In this document: positions 54,871 through 63,281 of the stretch, piece after piece
How positions within the stretch are numbered: position 1 is the stretch's first letter
How the letters are laid out: the number at the start of each line of letters is the position of its first letter
Notes under the pieces: model-generated
Databases searched by the model: none
Told to the model about the DNA's origin: nothing
The model's input: the letters and a program-made list of their open reading frames with translations, nothing else
From: Acidobacteriaceae bacterium
Lineage (GTDB): Bacteria > Acidobacteriota > Terriglobia > Terriglobales > Acidobacteriaceae
DNA: 64,000 bases
Assembly (NCBI GenBank): GCA_003131585.1
Contig: PKVW01000024.1
Coordinates: 41,073-105,072 of the forward strand
Direction of reading: 5' to 3'
Translations under genes and position numbers: made by a program

Positions 54871-56250
54871 ATGAGCGCTTTTCCTCAACTCGATCCCTTC
54901 GCGCAAGCCCACGAAGACGGAAAGAAGGCCGTGGCCACCTTTCTGCCGAGCCTTGTCACGCCGAAGATGCCCCCGCAAGCACCGCCGAAAGCCTTGCCCC
55001 ACAGCGATCTTCGCGATGCCGTCCGAGCCATGAGTTTAGCGAATCACGTCGAGCAGATGTCGAGCCGCGTCGCCAACGGATTGCCGCCCAGCCCGCCCCA
55101 GCCCACGCCGGAAGAAACGTTCGGCAACCAGCTCGACGCCGTGCATACCCGCGCCATCGCCAGCGCCATTGCCGCGCATCCAGAAACCCAGAGAGCGCGC
55201 TTGATTTCCGAAGCCCACGACTCGGCCTCGAAGTGGATCATGTCGCACAACGGCAAGGTGATCGTTCACGGCAAGGTGGAGCTTGCCCACGATCCCAAAT
55301 CGGCGCAGACTCTAGCAGCCAAGATCGTCAACGGCACAGTGGAAGACCATGACGCAAGAGAAGAAGCGAAAGCAGAGTCGCTCGATAATCCTCGGGGCAC
55401 CCAAGGGGATGATCGTCAATCCGTTGGCAATGCCGGGGGGAACCGTACAGAAAGTCGGCAGCCGATACCTCCTGCTGCCACGGCACAAGAGCGTTCACCA
55501 ACCGCTGTTCGTCCCGGCGCTTCAGTCGGAACGTCTGATCCGCAAAGCGGCCGCGTCGTCACCCACTCCTCCGCTGATCTGGCACGGGCTCAAGCGACAG
55601 CTACCGCCCAAGCCCCGAAATTCCGCCGTCTGCTCGAAGCCGGAACCACAGGGGTAAAGGGGGCGAGAGTCGCCGGAGTCCGTTCGAAGAAAGAAGCCAG
55701 CCGCGCGCGGCAAAAAGCGCAGACCGAAGGCAAAGCCCCGAACACCCAGACCGATCTCCTCGCCGGGCGCATCGCCGTCGATTCCCCGGAAGCGAAAGAT
55801 CAAGTCGTTCAAAACCTGAAAGACCAGGCTCCGGTGATTGACGAATCCGACCGTTTCCAAAACGGCGATCCCGACTACGGATTCCGCTCTCACACCCTGC
55901 AGACACAAGTCTCTCCCGAGACCAGCGCGGAAGTGCAGGTCATTCCCCAAGACATCGACGACGTGGACGACACGACGCACCAGACCTATGAGCAGGGCCG
56001 CGAAGCGGAAGCGACGGGAAACGACGAGACCGCAGAGCAAGCGATGGCCGACAACAAATCGGCGCACGACGATGCGATGGACAAGTTCAACGCGCGCAAC
56101 GAATCCCGCAACCAACCGGGCAAGCAGGGCCGTTCCCAGAAGATCAAAGACATTCTCGCCGCCGCCGGAGTGAAGGGCGCGGGTGAGCCGATCAAACTCG
56201 GAGGACACTTCTTCCTCCCCATTCAGGACGATGCCGAAGAAGCCAGCTAA
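54871..56250 (+). CDS. Late protein with RelA/SpoT-like nucleotidyltransferase domain
   Basis: RSKKEASRARQKAQTEG...DLLAGRIAVDSPEAKDQVVQNL...GDPDYGFRSHTLQTQV...AEVQVIPQDI...THQTYEQGRE. Confidence 0.7.
   Translation: MSAFPQLDPFAQAHEDGKKAVATFLPSLVTPKMPPQAPPKALPHSDLRDAVRAMSLANHVEQMSSRVANGLPPSPPQPTPEETFGNQLDAVHTRAIASAIAAHPETQRARLISEAHDSASKWIMSHNGKVIVHGKVELAHDPKSAQTLAAKIVNGTVEDHDAREEAKAESLDNPRGTQGDDRQSVGNAGGNRTESRQPIPPAATAQERSPTAVRPGASVGTSDPQSGRVVTHSSADLARAQATATAQAPKFRRLLEAGTTGVKGARVAGVRSKKEASRARQKAQTEGKAPNTQTDLLAGRIAVDSPEAKDQVVQNLKDQAPVIDESDRFQNGDPDYGFRSHTLQTQVSPETSAEVQVIPQDIDDVDDTTHQTYEQGREAEATGNDETAEQAMADNKSAHDDAMDKFNARNESRNQPGKQGRSQKIKDILAAAGVKGAGEPIKLGGHFFLPIQDDAEEAS
55349..55657 (+). CDS. 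Candidate overprinted ORF (102 aa) in +1 frame
   Basis: MTQEKKRKQSRSIILGAPKGMIVNPLAMPGGTVQKVGSRYLLLPRHKSVHQPLFVPAL; main frame is low-complexity linker. Confidence 0.35.
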   Translation: MTQEKKRKQSRSIILGAPKGMIVNPLAMPGGTVQKVGSRYLLLPRHKSVHQPLFVPALQSERLIRKAAASSPTPPLIWHGLKRQLPPKPRNSAVCSKPEPQG

Positions 56251-56785
56251 GAAGTCTCAGCCGAAGAAGGCAGGCCCCAAGAAAAAGACTGGCCCCAAGG
56301 GTCCGCGCAAACAGCCGACCTGGACGCCGAAGGAACTGGCCTTCGTTGAGGCGTTCAAAGGCAATCAAAGCAAAGCCGCCAAAATCGCCTACCCGAAATC
56401 GAACAACCCTTCCGTGCTGGGCTCGGAGTTGATGGCGAAGCCGCACATCCGCGAAGCCTGCGAGAAGAAGCTGGCCGCGATGATCGACGAATCGGGCAAA
56501 CGCCTGGCGCGGGTGGTGGATATTGGGAGAAACGAAATCATCATGTTGAACGCCGACATCGCCCGAAAGGGCGACAGCGACTCAGCTCGCGTGGCGGCCT
56601 TGCGGGAACTGAAGGATATTTTCGGCCTCAGCGCCAAAAATGATCGAGACACAGACATGTTCGCCGGTTGGAGCGAAGAGGAACTTCGGGAGTTCGCCGA
56701 CACGGGATTTGTTCCGAAGTCAGTTGCAGCCCGAGTTTTATCGGGCCACGGCGCGCCTCCGGCTCAGCCAGATTCAGCGAAGTAA
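56231..56785 (+). CDS. Terminase small subunit with basic N-terminal tail
   Basis: MPKKPAKKSQPKKAGPKKKTGPKGPRKQPTWTPKELAFVEAFKGNQSKAAKIAYPKSNNPSVLGSELMAKPHIREACEKKL. Confidence 0.8.
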   Translation: MPKKPAKKSQPKKAGPKKKTGPKGPRKQPTWTPKELAFVEAFKGNQSKAAKIAYPKSNNPSVLGSELMAKPHIREACEKKLAAMIDESGKRLARVVDIGRNEIIMLNADIARKGDSDSARVAALRELKDIFGLSAKNDRDTDMFAGWSEEELREFADTGFVPKSVAARVLSGHGAPPAQPDSAK

Positions 56786-57440
56786 GCCTTCGCAAGAACT
56801 GGCGGAACGCGCTAGGGAAGCCACGCGTGACGCCTACGCTTGGGTCACTCAATACACCAAGACTTACAACGAGCAGTGGGTCAAACAAGGCAGATCGAGT
56901 CCTTACGAATCCTTCCCCTCGGCGGCGGAGCGCCCCGATTTTCCGGCCATCTTCGAACTGCTGGCTTCGAGCGAGCCGGTTTTATGGTTCGAGAAATCCC
57001 GCACTATGATGGAGTCCTGGGCCATCGTCGCCTATCTCACGATCAATGCGATGACCGTCGCCATGCGCGGCGTGGTGCTGCAGTGCCAGAAGGAAGAGAA
57101 AGCCCGTCAGCTCATCAAGTACGTCAAATGTTTGTATTCGCAGCAGCCGCAGTGGCTGCAGGGTGCTTACCCGTTATCGAAGCCGCTGCACTCGCAATCC
57201 GATCTCTCTTGCCAGTGGGCGGCTGGAGGCTATGTCGTCGGCATTCCCGGCGGAGCCGACCAGATGCGCTCCTATCACCCCTGGGCAGTGATGAGCGACG
57301 AGAGTTCGTTCCAGCCGGATGCGGGCGAGTGCTACAACGAATATCTTGCGGCGGGCCCCGAGAAAATCATTTTCAACTCCTCGGCCGGTCCCGGCTGGTT
57401 TGCCGACGCGCGTCACGACATCGTGGTGAATTGTGAGTAG
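56640..57440 (+). CDS. Terminase large subunit, ATPase half (true start probably further downstream)
   Basis: LWFEKSRTMMESWAIVAYL deviant Walker A; WAVMSDESSF Walker B; IIFNSSAGPGWF motif III. Confidence 0.7.
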   Translation: MIETQTCSPVGAKRNFGSSPTRDLFRSQLQPEFYRATARLRLSQIQRSKPSQELAERAREATRDAYAWVTQYTKTYNEQWVKQGRSSPYESFPSAAERPDFPAIFELLASSEPVLWFEKSRTMMESWAIVAYLTINAMTVAMRGVVLQCQKEEKARQLIKYVKCLYSQQPQWLQGAYPLSKPLHSQSDLSCQWAAGGYVVGIPGGADQMRSYHPWAVMSDESSFQPDAGECYNEYLAAGPEKIIFNSSAGPGWFADARHDIVVNCE

Positions 57441-58509
57441 CAAAGTCGCCGCAGCTCTGGAGCGGACCAAGAAGATGCCGCCGCAGACGCAGGTGGAGAT
57501 TGTGCGCGGGATTACGTTGCGCCGCACCAAGGGCGGCATCCCGGTGATTCGTCATCACTACTCCGCCGATCCCGCGCGCGATCCGGACATTAACCCGGAG
57601 TGGAAGCTGCAGGAGCGGCGCAAATATACCTCGCAGGCGTCATGGGATCGCGAGCAGGAAATTATAGACAACGCGGGCGGCGGCGAGCTGGTGTTGGCCG
57701 ACACCCTGGTCACGCACTGGAAGAAAATCGTCATCGAAGACCCGCGCTGGCAGCCCGATCCGAAGTGGAGAGTGGAAGCAGGGTTTGACCACGGACGCGC
57801 GAATCCCACGTCGATGGAACGGGTCTACTGCGACTACGAAGGCAACTTGTTTTTCTGCGGCGAATATTACCAGCCGGGGCGGGAAATCTGGGAGCACGCC
57901 ATTACGCTGAAACAGATGGCCGACATCCGCCGCATCTCGGTTTGTTATGCCGACCCATCGATCTTCCCGTTGAACGCCCAAGCCAACGTACCCACGCGAA
58001 AAGACGAGCGGGCGAAATCGCTGAACGAGATTTACGTAGAGAACGGCATCGAGATTTTTTCTCCCTTTCACGGCGACCACTCCGACATCAGCTTCGGAGA
58101 ACGTGTGTTGATGCACTGGCGCGACCTCGAACACCGGCAGCCGACATTGAAAATCGTGTGTCGCAACTTCTCCGAGAGTCCGCAGCCCGGCCTGCACAAC
58201 TGGGATTGCCCGAACCTGCTGTGGGAGATGATGCGGATGCGGCGGGTGAAGCTGACGGCACAGCAACTCCTGAGCCGGAACACCTCCGAAGCCATTGTCC
58301 AGAAAGACAACCACGCACTCGATGCCGGTAAGTATCTAGTCATGTCGCACCCCGAGCCAGCCTACAAGAGCGCCAAAGAGACGGCCGCCGAAGCCGTCGC
58401 GCCACTGGTGGAACAAGGCGATTTGACCTCGGCCAACATTCGCTACGCCCAGACGCTTTCCCGTCTCGACCAATCAAAACGCAAGCCGATCAGGATCGGC
58501 CGCCACTAA
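57433..58509 (+). CDS. Terminase large subunit, nuclease half
   Basis: WRVEAGFDHGRANPTSMERVYCDYEGNLFFCGEYY...DNHALDAGKYLVMS RNase-H-like nuclease layout; GTG start overlaps previous stop. Confidence 0.75.
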   Translation: MSSKVAAALERTKKMPPQTQVEIVRGITLRRTKGGIPVIRHHYSADPARDPDINPEWKLQERRKYTSQASWDREQEIIDNAGGGELVLADTLVTHWKKIVIEDPRWQPDPKWRVEAGFDHGRANPTSMERVYCDYEGNLFFCGEYYQPGREIWEHAITLKQMADIRRISVCYADPSIFPLNAQANVPTRKDERAKSLNEIYVENGIEIFSPFHGDHSDISFGERVLMHWRDLEHRQPTLKIVCRNFSESPQPGLHNWDCPNLLWEMMRMRRVKLTAQQLLSRNTSEAIVQKDNHALDAGKYLVMSHPEPAYKSAKETAAEAVAPLVEQGDLTSANIRYAQTLSRLDQSKRKPIRIGRH

Positions 58510-58539
58510 CTCAACCCACAAACTTAAACAGTGAATCCC

Positions 58540-61500
58540 ATGAAACGCATTCTCTTGCTCGTGGCGCTGGCGCTCGCGTGGTCCTCTCCTCTCGTGGCGC
58601 AGGTGCAATCTTTTCAGGGCGTGGCCGAACTCAACCCAGGAGGGGGGCTGCTGCACGTCGTCCCGTTCGCCCCGGTGGTCTTTTGCAACGCCCCCGCCAC
58701 GGGCGGAACGCCTTGCACTAATCTCGCCACCACCTACAACTCGATGACCGGTAGCCAGGCGTGCGCTCCAGGCCAGGGCACGATTCCGACGACGAACATT
58801 TGCTCCTCAGTTGCCGACGTGAACGGCAACTTCGGGGTCTACGCGGCCCCGGGGAATTACACCTACTACTTTCAGGCCAATGGCGTGTGGCGCGGCCCCT
58901 ACAACGCCTCGTTGGGCGGCAGCGGCGCCGGCAACCCTAACCTGACCTTCTCGGGAACGAATTCCACCTTCTCCGGCCCAGTCAACCTGAACGGCGGCCC
59001 CCTGACGGTCTACGAGCCTACCACGTCCGTAATCGGCTTCGACCCCGACCCCTTCTGCGCTTACGTGTTTCCCGAAGGCTTTGGCCTTGACCAGATGTGC
59101 GATCTCAACGGGACGCTGTTCTGGAATCCCTTTGGCCTTACCGGGCAGGGGCAGGCGGTGCTTACGGCACGCTACCAGCCAGCGAACCCCGCGAATGGGC
59201 AGTTCTACGTGTGGAACAATGGAATCGGCCACGTCGATCTGGAACTCCCGCCGAACACCCTCATCGACCCCATTACGGGAGCGCTTCAGGCTACGTTCGT
59301 CGGCCCGACCGCCAACAACAACCCGGCCTGCAATGTGAATGGGGTCACCTACTCGACTCTGGCGGGCTGCGTCGGATATTTCGCAACCAACAATAGCGGC
59401 GGGCGCATCGACCACAACCTCGGGGCTGAAGACATTACCGTGAACCCGTTTCAGCTCGGGATGGGCGCGGAAGTCAAACTGGGCAAGGGAATTCACAGTG
59501 GAGGGGCGAACCATCCCTGTGGCACGGCGAACTTGAATTGTTATGTGGCGGAAGTGCCCCTGATTCTCCCCAACGGAACGCGGGTACGAGGATCCGGCTT
59601 GGTGCAGCAAGAACACGACCCTTCCGAAGGCACGATGATCACCTACGGGACCAGCTTTCCCTCCCCGCTCGGGTCACCTGTGGTGCCCACGCCCACGCAA
59701 AGCGCCTCGGGGGGAAGTTTATCGGACGGCACGGTGTATTTCGTCACCAGCGAAGTCAACAACCTGCAAACCAACTCCTCCTATACGGCCGCTCAAGGCA
59801 CACCCGGAGTCGGGCTGCACAGTTCGGAGTTCTCAATCACCCTCAATGGCGGAGGTTCGTCGGAATCCATTACCGTTCCCGCGCCCACAGTGCTTGGCAG
59901 CGGCAGCTTTGTGGCTTCGGAATACTACGTCTACGCCACTTCCGGATTTACCGGGACGGTGACCACTTCGGCGGGAGTGCTTGGAGCCTGTCCCGCTAAC
60001 TGTGTGCAGGTCACCGCGGGGAGCAACTTCTCCCAAAACGAAGATGTCAGCCTGATTGCGGGGACTCCGATTGTCATCAATTCCGTCACTTATTACTTAT
60101 TACAGATTTATAGCCCCACGATTGCCAGCCTGATGAGTTCCCCGGGCACGCAATCCGGCGTGACCTACACCAGTTCGCTTGCGGCCTGGCAGCAAGTGTT
60201 GATTGGAACGAACGGCACCTGCGCTTCCAGCCGCATCGGGCTGATGGACCCCACCGGCTGCCTGCTGACGGCGGCAACCACGGTGACAACGCTTGCGGGG
60301 ACGGGCGAGCCGCCGCTGCCGGTCGATGTCAGCAATCCGCTGATCGTTATCGGCGACCAGAACGGAACCAAACTTGAATTCTCCGTTTCGCTCGAGGACG
60401 TTTCGCTCAACCTGACCAACGGAAGCTCGGCGACCACGGCGGTGCCCACGGCGAACGCCCCGGCGACGGTGATTTATGTGAACTCGGCGCAAGAAGGCAG
60501 CTACATGAAGACGGTGGATATCACCGGAGCCAGCCAGCAATCTTATGCCGTATTTTCCAACGATGCCCCTAATTTCGCCTTTACCGACTCGATCACCGGC
60601 GGCGGACCCAATGGCTATTCCGGGACGCTGAACTGCACCTCGGCGACGCCAGCGGTCTGCACGGTTGCGAGCGGCAATCCGGTCGGCAACTGGTGGGGCG
60701 CAACTATCAAGATTACGGGGTCTTCCTGCGCCTCTAGTATTTGCCAGGTGCAAAGCGTGAACAGCGCGACTTCGATCACTCTGACCACGGCCACAGGATC
60801 TCTGACCGGAGCGGCCTATTGCATGGGGACCACCGGAGCGTGCTCCGCCTCAACCACCGGAGGCAATTTCATCGACTATGTGATTGACGGCACCTTGAAT
60901 CCGAGCGCGATCGCAAACGGAACCCTGCGAGAATTCCGCAACGTGTCGGTGTCTTCCAAAGGTGGAGTGGGGGTGTTCAGCGAGGCGCTGGTGCGAGGAC
61001 AGAAGGCGGCGCCGGTATTTACCGACAGCCACTTTGAGCAGAACGCATCGAGCGGCAACGATTGCGTCACCACCACGGCCAAGGCCAGCGCCATCCTGAT
61101 CGGAGACAAACACCAGTGCTATACCGCGGTACTGCACATGACGGCGACGGCTTCGGCCACGAGCGGGGCAGTTTTGAACGCGGAAAACATCGGCACCGGA
61201 TTCCTCACCGAAAACGACAACATCGCCGCCGGGACGGGCAACTGCCTGGGCACGAATTCCGATTGCAACAATCCCGGCGCGAACGTGTTTGGAACGACGA
61301 TCAATGGGGCACACATGGGCGGATCGACCTCAATCTCCGGGGCCGTGACGCTCGGCACAGCCCCGGTGGGTTGCACGCCCCTGACCAGCACGCTATGCGG
61401 CGTGGGCAGCATCGGTAGTGGAGTCTCGACCAATACCGACCTCAACGGCGAACTTACGATGTCGGGCGGAACAAAATCGTACACCTTCCTGAATACCAAC

Positions 61501-61644
61501 TACGCGGTGCACCCGACCTGCGTGGGGTCGGATGAAACTGCCATTGCCGCGGTCGAAGTCACCTACACCGCTGGAACCAGCGTCACCTTCACCACCAGCG
61601 GAGCAACCGATGTGGTGAGCTATTCCTGCGACATTCGAAAATGA
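58540..61644 (+). CDS. Large fiber/adhesin-like protein with signal peptide
   Basis: MKRILLLVALALAWSSPLVAQ signal; beta-rich repeats. Confidence 0.6.
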   Translation: MKRILLLVALALAWSSPLVAQVQSFQGVAELNPGGGLLHVVPFAPVVFCNAPATGGTPCTNLATTYNSMTGSQACAPGQGTIPTTNICSSVADVNGNFGVYAAPGNYTYYFQANGVWRGPYNASLGGSGAGNPNLTFSGTNSTFSGPVNLNGGPLTVYEPTTSVIGFDPDPFCAYVFPEGFGLDQMCDLNGTLFWNPFGLTGQGQAVLTARYQPANPANGQFYVWNNGIGHVDLELPPNTLIDPITGALQATFVGPTANNNPACNVNGVTYSTLAGCVGYFATNNSGGRIDHNLGAEDITVNPFQLGMGAEVKLGKGIHSGGANHPCGTANLNCYVAEVPLILPNGTRVRGSGLVQQEHDPSEGTMITYGTSFPSPLGSPVVPTPTQSASGGSLSDGTVYFVTSEVNNLQTNSSYTAAQGTPGVGLHSSEFSITLNGGGSSESITVPAPTVLGSGSFVASEYYVYATSGFTGTVTTSAGVLGACPANCVQVTAGSNFSQNEDVSLIAGTPIVINSVTYYLLQIYSPTIASLMSSPGTQSGVTYTSSLAAWQQVLIGTNGTCASSRIGLMDPTGCLLTAATTVTTLAGTGEPPLPVDVSNPLIVIGDQNGTKLEFSVSLEDVSLNLTNGSSATTAVPTANAPATVIYVNSAQEGSYMKTVDITGASQQSYAVFSNDAPNFAFTDSITGGGPNGYSGTLNCTSATPAVCTVASGNPVGNWWGATIKITGSSCASSICQVQSVNSATSITLTTATGSLTGAAYCMGTTGACSASTTGGNFIDYVIDGTLNPSAIANGTLREFRNVSVSSKGGVGVFSEALVRGQKAAPVFTDSHFEQNASSGNDCVTTTAKASAILIGDKHQCYTAVLHMTATASATSGAVLNAENIGTGFLTENDNIAAGTGNCLGTNSDCNNPGANVFGTTINGAHMGGSTSISGAVTLGTAPVGCTPLTSTLCGVGSIGSGVSTNTDLNGELTMSGGTKSYTFLNTNYAVHPTCVGSDETAIAAVEVTYTAGTSVTFTTSGATDVVSYSCDIRK

Positions 61645-63281
61645 AGCGAGTCTTCCTATTCGCGTTGCTGGCGTCGTCGCTGCCCCTGCCCGCATGGGCC
61701 GCCGGCGGAAGTTGTAACGCCATCCCGGTTCCCACGGGAATCACAAGCTGCTTTTACGTCTCGACCTCGGGCGCGGACACGAACGCCGGCACTTCGGAGG
61801 CTGCGGCCTTCGCCCATATTCCGGGACAGAGCGGGTGCGCGAGCACTTGCGCCTCCACTACTCCAACCGCAGGTGAGGCGTTCGTACTAAAGGGCGGCGA
61901 CTCCTGGACGCTTTCCGCGAAAATTGCATTCGCGTTCAGCGGCACCAGCTCGAATACTATCGGGCTTGGCGCTTACGACTCCACCTGGGGGTCAGGCCGC
62001 GCCATTCTTACGGGCGGCGGAACTTTCCCCGGCGCAACCAACCCGGCAGAGTTTCTAGATCTCGTAACCGGGACGCAGAACTATATCGACGTGGGCTTTG
62101 TCGAATTTACCGGCCTGAATTGGAGCGCGGCGCTCACAAACCAGGTGTCCTATATCGCGTTCGGCAATGCCAGTGGGATCGTCATCCACGACAACTACTG
62201 CCACGGCTGGACGCATTCGGCGGCGATTGCCGAGAATAATAATGCCGCTTGCTTCGCAGGTTCGGGCACGGCAAGTACGGCCTCGAACCTGTTCTACAAC
62301 AACGTCTGCGACGGCGCCGATACCGATGAGCAAAGCATGATGTGCATCGGCGGCGGAGGTTTTGGCGACGTCTACCAGAACTACATTGCGAACCTCGAAT
62401 ACGCGCTGAATGGCAGCATCCGGCTATTCCACGACAACACTTTGGTGAACGTTGGCGCGGTGGTATACACCGGCGGCGTTTCCCACACCGGAGAGATGAT
62501 CTCAAACATCGACGCCACGGACACGTCGATTCTCTATAACAACGTGGCCTCGCTGAACGGCAATGGCGGGGTGACCTTCTGGCAGACGCCGAACCTAACG
62601 AAGACCGCCTACGCCTTCAACAACGTGCTGATCAATAGCGGCACTGGAGTGGCCACGCCGATGCTGATGTGCGGCGAGTATTTCAACGCTAGTTCGCTCG
62701 GCGGCGGAACTTGTAACTGGTTCAATAACACGGAAGAATGCGGCCCGGACTCCGGCCCCACCAACCAATGCAACAAGATCGGCACCGGACAGCCCGGAGT
62801 GCTGATTGCCGGAGTCACCGAAACCAACTTTCACACCATCTACAACAGCGGCGGCGGACTCAACTACGTCTCGCCGGAATGCGCGAGCGCCTGCCCGGTC
62901 ACGACCGCGAACATCGTGAATCAAACCCTGGCTACGGCGAACGCCCAAGGATACACGCTGGGTGAAACCTATTCTTTTTCTCCGCAATTTCTCGGCAATG
63001 CGACCGTGGGCGTTGGGGCAAACCAAGCCAGCGTTTGCACCGCAATCACCGCGCTCAATGCGGCGGCCGGCGCAGCTTGCGGAAAAGATACGACGTATGG
63101 GGTCACCTACAACGCCACACCACACACCGTCTCTTATCCGGCTCGGGTTGCGGTAGCTCGCCCGGTCGTCGGGGCTTGGGATGTAGGGGCGTACCAGGTG
63201 ACTCCCGTGGCGGCGGGCGGTGGAGCGGGCGTGGTGATGTCGCCTGGACTCACACTTCCCAGGGGCTTGGTGATTCCATGA
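61641..63281 (+). CDS. Beta-helix (pectate-lyase-like) adhesin with signal peptide
   Basis: MKRVFLFALLASSLPLPAWA signal; IVIHDNYCHGW, NLFYNNVCDGAD, SIRLFHDNTLVNVG, TSILYNNVASLNGNG repeats. Confidence 0.7.
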   Translation: MKRVFLFALLASSLPLPAWAAGGSCNAIPVPTGITSCFYVSTSGADTNAGTSEAAAFAHIPGQSGCASTCASTTPTAGEAFVLKGGDSWTLSAKIAFAFSGTSSNTIGLGAYDSTWGSGRAILTGGGTFPGATNPAEFLDLVTGTQNYIDVGFVEFTGLNWSAALTNQVSYIAFGNASGIVIHDNYCHGWTHSAAIAENNNAACFAGSGTASTASNLFYNNVCDGADTDEQSMMCIGGGGFGDVYQNYIANLEYALNGSIRLFHDNTLVNVGAVVYTGGVSHTGEMISNIDATDTSILYNNVASLNGNGGVTFWQTPNLTKTAYAFNNVLINSGTGVATPMLMCGEYFNASSLGGGTCNWFNNTEECGPDSGPTNQCNKIGTGQPGVLIAGVTETNFHTIYNSGGGLNYVSPECASACPVTTANIVNQTLATANAQGYTLGETYSFSPQFLGNATVGVGANQASVCTAITALNAAAGAACGKDTTYGVTYNATPHTVSYPARVAVARPVVGAWDVGAYQVTPVAAGGGAGVVMSPGLTLPRGLVIP

